DNA of 45,722 nucleotides from positions 1-45,722 of the forward strand of contig JASHPX010000352.1 in assembly GCA_030037905.1 (NCBI GenBank), in the 5' to 3' direction. The stretch comes from Gammaproteobacteria bacterium. GTDB lineage: Bacteria; Pseudomonadota; Gammaproteobacteria; Steroidobacterales; Steroidobacteraceae. The position numbers and the translations under genes are program-made. The notes beneath the pieces were generated by a model that had not been told where the DNA came from, ran no database searches, and was given only the letters and a program-made list of their open reading frames with translations. Every line of letters starts with the position of its first letter. Within the stretch, counting starts at the first letter, position 1. Of the stretch, positions 15,135-23,198 are shown piece by piece.

Positions 15135-16382
15135 TCATTCGGACAACAACCGGACGCTGTCCGGCAGGAGCCGTTGGTACTCATCAGGATCAGCAAGCTG
15201 CGGTAGGAAGTTCATCGCGCGGCCTCGCTCGAGCACGAACCACAGTCGAAGGTAGCGATGACGGAAGCGCACCCGTCCCGCACCGATCTCCTCGAGAATT
15301 GGCAGCTCCCCCGAGAGGAAGTGCTCGAGCGCCTTGCGCAGGCTCGAGGCTGAGCGAAATCGGGTGATGCGCACGAGATCTCTTTGACTCAAGGGCTGAT
15401 CCTGGTAAAGCGCCACAGCAAAGAGCGCGCGCTGCTGAAGCGCCGTGCTCTTATCAAGCAGAGCAAGCGCCAACGATTCGCTCGCGCCGATGATCTGCAG
15501 CAGTGCTCGCCCGACGGCACTTGCAGCCACCGGAGTATCCCGAGCCATGGACCAGGTCTCATGCGCAAGCTGCTGCACATCCGCGGAGCGTTCCCCGGCG
15601 ATGCCCAGGATCGCCTCGAGAGCGGCCGTCGAGGCGGGTTTGCCCGAGCGCTGGAACTCGCGTGCGAGGAACTCTCGAAAAGGTGTGACACCGATTGGCT
15701 GCACCTCGAGAAGGTGTGCTCCCTCGAAGAAGGGAGCCCCCTCCTGCAAGAAAAGCTTCGTGAAGGATGCCTTCGCGCTGCCCGCGAAGTAATACGCGAC
15801 ACGCGACTGGCGCTGAATCTGACTGCGCAGGACTCCAAGGACATGGCGGCAATCCTCGGGCGGGAGCTGATCGGTGATCTCCTGAAACTCATCGAAAAAG
15901 ACAGCAAGAGGTGCGCGCTCGGCAAGCTGACCGATGCGATCGAGGAGCCTTCGAAGCGTGTCGGTGCTCTGGGCTGTCGACATCTCAAGGTACGCCCCGC
16001 CGCGGCTCAGGAGCAGGCGAATATCCTTTAGATCAAGACCGATCTCCCGCAGCCAAGGAGTGATCTTACGGATGAGCATGCTCCTTTGACGTACGTACTC
16101 CTCGAGTGCTCCGACCATCACCGCACACAGCCCTTCGATGTTCTTCAGCCCGAGGAGATCGATGACCACGCAGGGGGCCTTGCGCGCCGCCAGCGTACGT
16201 ATGACGAGAGTGCTCTTGCCGAGGCGCCGATCGCCATAGAGCGCCACGCGCTCGCGTTTCTCGAAGGAACGCACGATCGCCCGCTCGAGATCGGGACGCG
16301 AGCAGGCTGCATCCTCCAGGCGCAGGATGCGGCCGTAGATGAATGGGTTCGTCGGGGTGTTCTTCTTCACGTGCGCTATCAA
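15135..16382 (-). CDS. AAA/archaeal-type P-loop ATPase
   Basis: This is a 415-residue ATPase with Walker A at about 46-54 (GDRRLGKST) and Walker B FFDEFQEI at about 163-170. A sensor-like YYFAGSAKASF follows, and the C-terminal half has winged-helix-like LSQRDLVRITRFRSASSLRKAL. It resembles 'ATP-binding protein' families of the AAA_14/archaeal ATPase kind, which are commonly mobile and found next to TA or defence genes. The role is unknown. The start is TTG 16382 or GTG 16370 (VKKNTPTNPFIYG). It is divergent from a Phd-type antitoxin gene across a 133-bp operator-rich gap. Confidence 0.75.
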   Translation of the reverse strand: MIAHVKKNTPTNPFIYGRILRLEDAACSRPDLERAIVRSFEKRERVALYGDRRLGKSTLVIRTLAARKAPCVVIDLLGLKNIEGLCAVMVGALEEYVRQRSMLIRKITPWLREIGLDLKDIRLLLSRGGAYLEMSTAQSTDTLRRLLDRIGQLAERAPLAVFFDEFQEITDQLPPEDCRHVLGVLRSQIQRQSRVAYYFAGSAKASFTKLFLQEGAPFFEGAHLLEVQPIGVTPFREFLAREFQRSGKPASTAALEAILGIAGERSADVQQLAHETWSMARDTPVAASAVGRALLQIIGASESLALALLDKSTALQQRALFAVALYQDQPLSQRDLVRITRFRSASSLRKALEHFLSGELPILEEIGAGRVRFRHRYLRLWFVLERGRAMNFLPQLADPDEYQRLLPDSVRLLSE

Positions 16383-16458
16383 GCGTATTTTTTACATCAC
16401 TTAGTGTACACCAATTAGCGCATTAAATACACCAATCGGTGCACCGCCTCTTTGTCGC

Positions 16459-16498
16459 TCGACAGCGATCTGTCGATAATGGCTATCCAGATAGCCAT
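16459..16498 (+). promoter_or_regulatory. Two adjacent perfect palindromes upstream of the Phd-type antitoxin
   Basis: TCGACAG-CGAT-CTGTCGA (16459-16476) is followed after 2 bp by ATGGCTATC-CA-GATAGCCAT (16479-16498). They end 17 bp before the antitoxin ATG. A further AT-rich segment with TACACCAAT direct repeats lies at about 16405-16435, facing the ATPase gene. These are likely autoregulatory sites; the first could instead serve the divergent ATPase promoter. Confidence 0.6.
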
Positions 16499-16515
16499 CT
16501 TGGGGTCGTAGCCCT

Positions 16516-16806
16516 ATGAAGCAGCAAGAGTATTCAGTAGCCGAAGCGCGCGACCGCCTCGCGGAGTTGATCCACGAGGCCGAACATGGGCGGCCGATTC
16601 GCATAACGCGTCGAGGTAAACGTGCGGCCGTGCTGGTGTCCGAAGAGGAGTTTCAGAGGTCCCGGGGGCGACAAAAGCAGGGGCCGGGAGATGCGATCCT
16701 GGGGTGGCGAAGGAAATACAGCGGCGTGGAACTGACGAACGCGCAGATCGACGGGTGGCGGGATCGAAGCATCGGCCGAGTTCCGGATTTCTCAGGCAAG
16801 GAGTAG
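16516..16806 (+). CDS. Phd/YefM-type antitoxin
   Basis: The 96-residue antitoxin carries the Phd/YefM core YSVAEARDRLAELIHEAEHGRPIRI, then TRRGKRAAVLVSEEEF. The C-terminal toxin-binding tail includes GVELTNAQIDGWRDRS. It lies 6 bp upstream of a PIN gene that is now truncated. The antitoxin itself seems intact, so it may act as an orphan repressor or cross-neutraliser. Confidence 0.82.
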   Translation: MKQQEYSVAEARDRLAELIHEAEHGRPIRITRRGKRAAVLVSEEEFQRSRGRQKQGPGDAILGWRRKYSGVELTNAQIDGWRDRSIGRVPDFSGKE

Positions 16807-16812
16807 CGCGCG

Positions 16813-17082
16813 GTGATCTTCGTGGTAGACACCAACACGTTCTCAGAGCCGATGAAGCCGGAGCCTGACAAGAAGATGCTATCGCTGCTGACGAGTAGGC
16901 AGTTCGATTGGGGAACGAGCGCGACCGCGTGGGAGGAATTCACTCTGGGGATTCGCGTGCTGCCGGCGTCGGCGCGGCGAAATGAACTGGAGGCGTACCG
17001 CCGCGGCCCGCTGGTTCGCTTGAAGGGTTCTACGGGGATTTGGACTTCAGTAACTCTAGTAATTCATCTAGATTTAACATAA
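16813..17082 (+). pseudogene. C-terminally truncated VapC-like PIN gene
   Basis: The first half is a normal PIN domain: FVVDTNTFSEPMKPEP (first Asp), then WGTSATAWEEFTLGIRVLP (Glu) and ELEAYRRGPLVRLKG. After about residue 70 the sequence becomes unrelated (STGIWTSVTLVIHLDLT) and stops. The distal acidic cluster (normally D-x-x-I-A and TRNxxDF) is missing, so the ribonuclease cannot be active. The breakpoint is near 17030, where the DNA turns AT-rich. Confidence 0.75.
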
Positions 17083-17255
17083 TATACCTTATGCGAAGTA
17101 GGCCGTAGGGCTCCTGAGGGGTTCTGAGGCGCCTCGCCCAGCTGCATACCATCCACGTCATTGGCTACGCGCACGGTTGCGATCCCGCTCGCTTCCGCCT
17201 ACGAGTAAACATCGAGGGAGAGCCCGGTGCGTAGCGAAAGTCAGGCCGAACTCTA

Positions 17256-17564
17256 TCAGGCCACCACTACGAACGGCCCGTACTGCGCCGGAACGCGCTC
17301 GTTCGTGAGCAGCGTCATCGGCTCGACGAAGACCTGTGCAACCAATATGCGATCAAAAGGATCCCTGTGCACCGGCGGCAGCGCGCCAACCTTCGCTGCG
17401 TGCAGGCCACTGATAGTCAGGAAGGTGAATCCCGTGGGTTCGATGGCTTCCAAGACCTCGTTCGGATCGGCCTTCAGACTCCCCAATGCCGATTTGATGC
17501 TGATCTCCCAGATTGAGGCGGCACTCGCATATGGAGAAGTCTGGCATCGGGGCTCGAGCGCCCT
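17256..17564 (-). pseudogene. N-terminally truncated VapC-like PIN gene abutting a glycosidase gene
   Basis: The frame reads SAASIWEISIKSALGSLK, then HAAKVGALPPVHRDPFDRIL and VEPMTLLTNERV. This is the central and C-terminal part of a PIN toxin of the 'LLDTH...' subgroup. The N-terminal strand with the first Asp is absent. The remnant begins in the same frame immediately after the glycosidase TGA (17565-17567) and has no normal start. The track shows only the 76-residue tail (17256-17486). Together with the facing truncated PIN gene it marks an eroded island edge. Confidence 0.7.
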
Positions 17565-19283
17565 TCAGAAGATCGACGCAGGCGTTGCGATGACCGACAG
17601 TCCGTAGGTCGGATTCAGCACCACGTCCTGACCGTAGTTGGTAAGGTCGGACGGCTGCGTGTAGATGCCGCAGTCGTAGGTCATGGAGAACCAATTGTTG
17701 TCGGACATGCAATTGGGTAGATCATTGTCGTCCCATGCCCAGGCGAGCCAGCCAACCCCGCTGGCCTCTGCCGCGGTGATGATCTGCCCCGGCGTCACCA
17801 TGGTCGGACTCGGTCCGATATCGTTGCCGGGACCGAACTCTCCGATGATGTACGCGGCGCCCGTCTGCTGGCTCAGCGCGGCCAGACGTTGGGCCAGAAC
17901 AGCGTAGTTGCCATTGTAGTCGACCACCGTGCCGCCACCGGTGTATGCCGGCCAGCTGGTGCTGTCGACCTCCAGGGTTATCGTCCAGGCGCCCGGATAG
18001 CCACCGACGTTCACCGAGGACGGCTGCACGCCGTTGAGCTCGGTCATTCCCTGCACGCCGCTGATCTGGTAGGCGCTGATGCCGCTCCAGCTGTTGTTGG
18101 TGCCGTTGTAGCCGGGAGCGAATGGATGGGTCGCAGCGTCGCTTGCGAGGGTGATGACCGTCGGGTTTCCCTGCTGCACGCTCTGGATGGAGGCGGAGTA
18201 ATTGTTGGTGTTGCCGTACATGTGCAGGGCGAACATGACGTTCTTCTCCGGATCGCTGTCGAACACCGCCTGCGAGTATTGCGTGAGATCCTGGATGTCC
18301 TGGCCGCAGCCGCCCGAGTCGATCAGGATGGGACCCGTGTAGCCGGCGCCGCGCAGGGTGGCGATCGCGCTGGTATAGGATTGGCTCCATACGGCGCTGT
18401 CGGCCGGTCCCCATTCGTTGGCGACGTTCAAGATCAGATACGGATTCAGCTGCGTCCAGTACGAAGCCTGCGACACCCAGGTTTGCACCGCCGCCGAGAG
18501 TGCATCCGGATCGGTGCTGCAGGTAGCAGTCCAGTTGCCGACGATGGGCACGTTGTGATTGTCGATGCCCTGGGTCTGAATCTCGCTCACGTTATTGGCT
18601 GGGGGCTGAGTGAAATCGATGTCCCAGCGCACGGTGTTTGCCCCGCTCAGTGCAATGCCAGCCGCGGAGTCGGAATCCCAATGCAGGCGATTCACCCCGC
18701 GAATACGAAATAGATTGCCGTTCGAGTCGTATAAGCCGCCATTGAGCACGAAAAAGCCGTTGCCGGTGTTGTAGGAGGGTCGCGTGGCCGTGGCCGTAGT
18801 GCCCGTCGTGGTCGCGGTGCCCGTCGTGGTCGTAGTGCCCGTCGTGGTCGTAGTGCCCGTCGTCGTCGCGGTGCCCGTCAGGCTCGGGGTCACGGGCGGT
18901 GTGACCGTGATCGAGAAGGCAGGAAGCGATGCGGTTGCAGCGCCGCTCGTGGCACTGATGACGATGTCCCCATAGGTACCGACGTTCGAGGCGGCGGGGG
19001 TACCGCTCATCTCGCCCGTCGAAGTGCTGAACGTGGTCCAGCTGGGCTTGTTGCGCACGCGGAAGCTGACCGAAGCCCCCGTGGTCGTCTGCGCCTGCAC
19101 CTGCACTTCATAGGTGCTACCGGCAGCCACGCTCGTCGCCGGTGTACCCTGAATTGAGAGAGACTTGCTCTGCGAAAGACTCTGCGATGCGCCGCTGGTG
19201 GTCTGAGACGAGCCGCTGCAACCCGCCATCGCCAGCGCCAGCCCGACGACTGCCGCCTGGGCGCCCCAGGTGTTCTTTCGCAT
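17565..19283 (-). CDS. Lipoprotein glycoside hydrolase, GH5 cellulase-like, with Ig-like domain
   Basis: The 572-residue exported protein begins with a lipoprotein signal (VVGLALAMAGC, lipobox AMAGC at about 18-22). An Ig-like/He_PIG-type domain follows (about 45-130, FRVRNKPSWTTFSTSTGEMS), then a Thr/Gly linker built of hexapeptide repeats (about 135-165), and a TIM-barrel catalytic domain (about 170-565). The catalytic domain has FRIRGVNRLHWDS, NVANEWGP (likely acid/base Glu) and YIIGEFGPG (likely nucleophile Glu). This is the GH5-type arrangement for beta-1,4-glucan or mannan hydrolysis; the exact substrate is unknown. It is a close paralogue of the next gene and was probably attached to the outer membrane. 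Confidence 0.8.
   Translation of the reverse strand: MRKNTWGAQAAVVGLALAMAGCSGSSQTTSGASQSLSQSKSLSIQGTPATSVAAGSTYEVQVQAQTTTGASVSFRVRNKPSWTTFSTSTGEMSGTPAASNVGTYGDIVISATSGAATASLPAFSITVTPPVTPSLTGTATTTGTTTTTGTTTTTGTATTTGTTATATRPSYNTGNGFFVLNGGLYDSNGNLFRIRGVNRLHWDSDSAAGIALSGANTVRWDIDFTQPPANNVSEIQTQGIDNHNVPIVGNWTATCSTDPDALSAAVQTWVSQASYWTQLNPYLILNVANEWGPADSAVWSQSYTSAIATLRGAGYTGPILIDSGGCGQDIQDLTQYSQAVFDSDPEKNVMFALHMYGNTNNYSASIQSVQQGNPTVITLASDAATHPFAPGYNGTNNSWSGISAYQISGVQGMTELNGVQPSSVNVGGYPGAWTITLEVDSTSWPAYTGGGTVVDYNGNYAVLAQRLAALSQQTGAAYIIGEFGPGNDIGPSPTMVTPGQIITAAEASGVGWLAWAWDDNDLPNCMSDNNWFSMTYDCGIYTQPSDLTNYGQDVVLNPTYGLSVIATPASIF
18796..18885 (-). repeat. 18-bp tandem repeat encoding the Thr/Gly linker
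   Basis: Five 18-bp units (for example GTAGTGCCCGTCGTGGTC) encode a repeated Thr/Gly hexapeptide linker in the GH5-like lipoprotein. In-frame copy-number change would alter linker length without breaking the gene. Confidence 0.85.
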
Positions 19284-19477
19284 TCGCGCCCCTCCCTTCG
19301 AGCAGAAAATGCCGCTTCAGGGAAGATGCTAGGCAATGTAGGATAATGCTCACAACCTGTCGGCGATCGCTTACAGGCGCCTGCGAGAAGCTGTCGCAGT
19401 TTGGAGTCCCGGCGTTGGAGTCTTACGGCTTCGAAGGCTTACGGCGTTCGGATTGTTATCGTGATCGAGGCCCAACC

Positions 19478-20779
19478 TCAAAAGATGGACGCCGCCTTTG
19501 CGTTGACGGCGAGTCCGTAGACCGGATTGAGAACTACGTCACGGCCGAAGCGCGTCAGATCCGCCGCTCTTCGATAGCGGCCACAATCGCGCGTCATGCT
19601 GAACCAGTGATCGTCCGCTCTGCAGCCCGGCAGGTCATTGTCATCCCAGGCCCACGCGAGCCACCCGATGCCGTTGCTTTCGGCGGCCGTGATGATCTCG
19701 CCCGGCGTGACTGACGTCGGGCTGGCGCCGACGTTGCCGCCGGGGCCGAACTCCCCGACGATGTAGACCGCGCCTACGCGGGTACTGAGGGCAGCCAGAC
19801 GCGCCATGCGCACCGCGTAGTTGCCGTTGTAATCGACCAGGGTCCCACCACCGGTGTAGGCCGGCCAGTGACTGCTGTCGATCAGCAGCGTCACCGTCCA
19901 GGCTCCCTGTACGCCTCCGACATTCACGCGCGCCGGCTGCACTCCGTTGAGCTGCGTCATGCCTCGCACGCCACTGATCCGGTACGCGCTGAGTCCCGAC
20001 CAGCTGTTGTCGTGGCCGTTGAAGGACGGTGAGAACGGGTGCTCCGGCGCATGACTGTCCAGAGTGATTACCGTGGGATCGCCTGTGTGAACCGTGCGTA
20101 TCGAGGCAGAATAGTCATTCGTATTCCCATAGAGGTGTACCGCGAACATGATATTTCGCTGTGGATCGCTGTCGAATACCGCCTGAGAGTACTTCGACAG
20201 GTCCTCCATATCCTGTCCGCAGCCGCCGGAGTCGATGAGAATCGGTGCAAGATAGCCGGCGGCCCGCAGGCGCTTCACTGCGCTGACGTACGCGTCCCGC
20301 CAGACGGCGCTGTCCACCGGACCCCACTCATTGGCGACGTTCAGAATGAAGCTGCGGTCCAGGCGGCGCCACTGCCGCGCCTGCGCAACCCAGGTCGACA
20401 CGATGGACTCGAGTTTCGCCGGGTCCTGACTGCAGGTGCCGCCCCAGTTGCCCACGATCGGCACCTCATGGCGCGCAATCGACTGAGCTTTAACCAGGCT
20501 CACATTCAGTGCCGCGCTGCGGCTGAAATCGATATCCCAGCGTACCGCGTTTGCATGGCTACGCGCGATGCCATCCGCGGACTGCGAATCCCAATGCAGG
20601 CGGTTGACGCCGCGGATACGAAATTCGTCGCCCTTGTAGTCGTAAAGCTTTCCGTTCAGGACGAAGAACCCGTTCCCCGTATTGACACGCGGTCGGGTGG
20701 CGCCGCGGCAGATCGCCGGCGCCATCATGACGATCAGCGCCGCCATCAGCGAGATCACGATCTTGCATACCCGATCCAC
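19478..20779 (-). CDS. Secreted glycoside hydrolase, GH5 cellulase-like (paralogue)
   Basis: This 433-residue protein has a signal peptide (residues 1-27, ISLMAALIVMMAPAICRG) and then the same catalytic domain as the neighbour: RVNTGNGFFVLNGKLYD, FRIRGVNRLHWDS, NVANEWGPVDS and YIVGEFGPGGN. It lacks the lipobox, Ig-like domain and linker, so it is probably periplasmic or secreted rather than anchored. The two genes arose by tandem duplication, are co-oriented, and are 194 bp apart. It starts 14 bp after the glgX stop, so co-transcription with glgX is likely. Confidence 0.82.
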   Translation of the reverse strand: MDRVCKIVISLMAALIVMMAPAICRGATRPRVNTGNGFFVLNGKLYDYKGDEFRIRGVNRLHWDSQSADGIARSHANAVRWDIDFSRSAALNVSLVKAQSIARHEVPIVGNWGGTCSQDPAKLESIVSTWVAQARQWRRLDRSFILNVANEWGPVDSAVWRDAYVSAVKRLRAAGYLAPILIDSGGCGQDMEDLSKYSQAVFDSDPQRNIMFAVHLYGNTNDYSASIRTVHTGDPTVITLDSHAPEHPFSPSFNGHDNSWSGLSAYRISGVRGMTQLNGVQPARVNVGGVQGAWTVTLLIDSSHWPAYTGGGTLVDYNGNYAVRMARLAALSTRVGAVYIVGEFGPGGNVGASPTSVTPGEIITAAESNGIGWLAWAWDDNDLPGCRADDHWFSMTRDCGRYRRAADLTRFGRDVVLNPVYGLAVNAKAASIF

Positions 20780-20793
20780 GAGCGCCGCCGAGG

Positions 20794-23073
20794 CTACCGG
20801 GCCTGCAACTCAAAGAGCACCAAGGAGCGGGCTGTCACTTCGTATGTATCGTTCGCGCCGAGGACCGGCTGGTCTTCATTATCCGGTAGATTGGTATCGA
20901 GCAGCCGTTTCCAGCTGCCGGCCCCGGCGGCCGCCGGCAATGTGAAGCCGACCACGCCGTGGTGGGCATTCAGCACCAGCAGCATGGTCGCTTCCTTGCC
21001 GTGCTGTCGCAGCCCCGTAGGGCGCGATCTGCCGTCCATGAGCATGCCGAAACAATGCATGCCTTCATCGGCCCAATTCTCAGCCCGCATCTGCGCGCCG
21101 GAAGCGTTGATCCAGATCAGATCCTTGACCTTGAGCTCCTCGTCATACGCGCCGGTCAGGAAGCGATTGCGCCGCAGGATCGGATATCGATGGCGCAGGC
21201 CGGTGAGCTTCTGAAAAAATCTCACCAGCGACGCATGGCGTTCACCGAGGCTCCAGTCAACCCAGCTGATCTCGTTATCCTGGCAGTAGGCGTTGTTGTT
21301 ACCGCGCTGAGTACGAGCGAATTCGTCTCCCGCGAGCACCATGGGAGTGCCCTGCGACAGCAGCAGCGTCGCCAGGAAGTTGCGTGTCTGACGCTCGCGC
21401 AGGTGGATGACCTCCGGGTTGTCCGTCGGCCCCTCGGCGCCGCAATTCCACGAGCGATTGTCGTCACTGCCGTCCTTGCCGCCCTCGCCGTTGGCCTCGT
21501 TGTGCTTCTGGTCGTAGCTCACCAGATCATGCAGCGTGAACCCATCATGCGAGGTGATGAAATTGACACACGCCCATGGCCGCCTGCCGAGGCGATTGAA
21601 CAGGTCCCCGGAGGCGCATAGGCGCGGTGCCAACTCGGCCGCCGAAGCAGAACCCTTCCAGAAATCCCGCGTGCCGTCCCGATAGCGATCATTCCATTCG
21701 GCCCAGCCGGGTGGGAAAGCCCCCACCTGATAGCCGCCTGGACCACAATCCCATGGCTCGGCGATGAGCTTGACGCTGCGGAGCACCGGATCCTGATGGC
21801 ATGCCTTGAGAAAGCCGCTCTGATTGTCGAAGCCGTTGGGCTCGCGCGCGAGAATGGTCCCCAGATCGAAGCGGAATCCGTCGACGTGCAGCTCGTTGAC
21901 CCAGTAGCGCAGACTGTCGGTCACCATCTGAATGACGGCCGGGTGCGACACATTGAGCGTGTTGCCGGTCCCGGTGTCGTTGATGTAGTAGCGCTTCGCG
22001 TCGGGTCGCAACCGATAATAGGATGCATTGTCGATCCCTTTGAAAGACAGCGTCGGCCCGTGCTCGTTGCCCTCGGCCGTGTGGTTGTAGACCACGTCGA
22101 GGACGACCTCGAGCCCTGCAGCATGCAAACGCGCCACCATTTCCTTGAACTCGCGCAGGCACTGCTCGGGCTCGAACGCATAACGCGGGTCCGGCGCAAA
22201 GTAACCGATGCTGTCATAGCCCCAGTAGTTGCTCAGTTTCCTGTCGAGCAACTGGCTGTCATCGACGAAGGTATGAATCGGCAGCAGCTCTACCGTGCTC
22301 ACTCCCAGGGACTTGAGGTACTCGAGGACCTCAGGCGCGCCCAGTCCGACGTAGGTGCCGCGGTGCTTCTCCGGGACCCTCGGATGCAGCTTGGTGAAGC
22401 CTCGCACGTGGGTTTCGTAAATGATGGTGTCGTCCCAGGCAACGCCGTGGGAGCGCGGCTGACCCCGCCAGTCGAAGCTTGGATCGACGACCACGCATTT
22501 CGGCACGAAGGCCGCGCTATCCCTGTCGTCGAAGCTCAGATCGTCCCCGTCGGCACCGACGGTATAACCGAAACAGGCGTGATTCCACTGCAGCCTGCCG
22601 ATATGCGCGCGCGCATACGGGTCCAGCAACAGCTTGTTGGGATTGAAGCGGTGGCCGGCCGCCGGCTCATAGGGGCCGTGGACCCGCAGACCATAGACGT
22701 CCCCGGGGCGCACGTCCGGCAGATAACCGTGCCAGATCTCATCGGTATATTCGGGTAACGCCACGCGCTCGAGCTCGCGCGAGCCGTCGCGATCGAATAG
22801 ACAAATCTCCACCCGCGTGGCGTTGGCCGAGAAGACCGCGAAATTCGTACCCTTGCCATCCCAGATGGCCCCCTGTGCTGCAGGGCTACCTTCCCGGATG
22901 GCGCTACCCCTGTTCTCGGCCACTACCGCGTCCTCATCGCCCGTGAAGCCCCCCACGCTCGAAACAGGCACATTGCCGCGTGGCAGGCCGCAACAGGATA
23001 GGAAAACGGCACCGGGCAGGCGCGGAGAGCTCCGCCATTGTCCCGTTGGCGCGCGGAAGAATTGCAGCGCCAC
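20794..23073 (-). CDS. glgX: Glycogen debranching enzyme GlgX
   Basis: The 759-residue GH13 enzyme hydrolyses alpha-1,6 branches of phosphorylase-limit glycogen. It has an N-terminal CBM48-like domain (GAIWDGKGTNFAVFSANATRVEICLF), then the GH13 barrel with VVYNHTAEG, FRFDLG (nucleophile Asp, about 403), IAEPWD (acid/base Glu, about 438) and FITSHDGF (about 507). The extra 57-60 N-terminal residues before GSPAAQGAIWDGKG do not match the family; the true start may be GTG at about 22971 or further in. Neither alternative has a clear RBS. No other glycogen gene is in the window. It leads the glycosidase operon. Confidence 0.94.
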   Translation of the reverse strand: MALQFFRAPTGQWRSSPRLPGAVFLSCCGLPRGNVPVSSVGGFTGDEDAVVAENRGSAIREGSPAAQGAIWDGKGTNFAVFSANATRVEICLFDRDGSRELERVALPEYTDEIWHGYLPDVRPGDVYGLRVHGPYEPAAGHRFNPNKLLLDPYARAHIGRLQWNHACFGYTVGADGDDLSFDDRDSAAFVPKCVVVDPSFDWRGQPRSHGVAWDDTIIYETHVRGFTKLHPRVPEKHRGTYVGLGAPEVLEYLKSLGVSTVELLPIHTFVDDSQLLDRKLSNYWGYDSIGYFAPDPRYAFEPEQCLREFKEMVARLHAAGLEVVLDVVYNHTAEGNEHGPTLSFKGIDNASYYRLRPDAKRYYINDTGTGNTLNVSHPAVIQMVTDSLRYWVNELHVDGFRFDLGTILAREPNGFDNQSGFLKACHQDPVLRSVKLIAEPWDCGPGGYQVGAFPPGWAEWNDRYRDGTRDFWKGSASAAELAPRLCASGDLFNRLGRRPWACVNFITSHDGFTLHDLVSYDQKHNEANGEGGKDGSDDNRSWNCGAEGPTDNPEVIHLRERQTRNFLATLLLSQGTPMVLAGDEFARTQRGNNNAYCQDNEISWVDWSLGERHASLVRFFQKLTGLRHRYPILRRNRFLTGAYDEELKVKDLIWINASGAQMRAENWADEGMHCFGMLMDGRSRPTGLRQHGKEATMLLVLNAHHGVVGFTLPAAAGAGSWKRLLDTNLPDNEDQPVLGANDTYEVTARSLVLFELQAR

Positions 23074-23198
23074 CGTCCTACATCCAGACCGGGGTCACCC
23101 AGGCGCGCCGTTTCAGGCGCGGGGCGCTGGCACCGGGCACCTCACGCGCGGGCGCCTCATGCGCGGGCCTCAGGCGCGGAACACCTCAGGCGAGCCTG

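Noticed and set aside
7563-17564. Prophage or transposon explanation for the TA island
   Set aside because: No integrase, transposase, terminal inverted repeats, phage structural gene or tRNA attachment site could be identified in the window.
20039-22758. Long plus-strand ORFs opposite GH5 and glgX (20039-21214, 20959-21621, 21796-22758)
   Set aside because: They mirror highly conserved minus-strand enzymes and show no independent domain signature.
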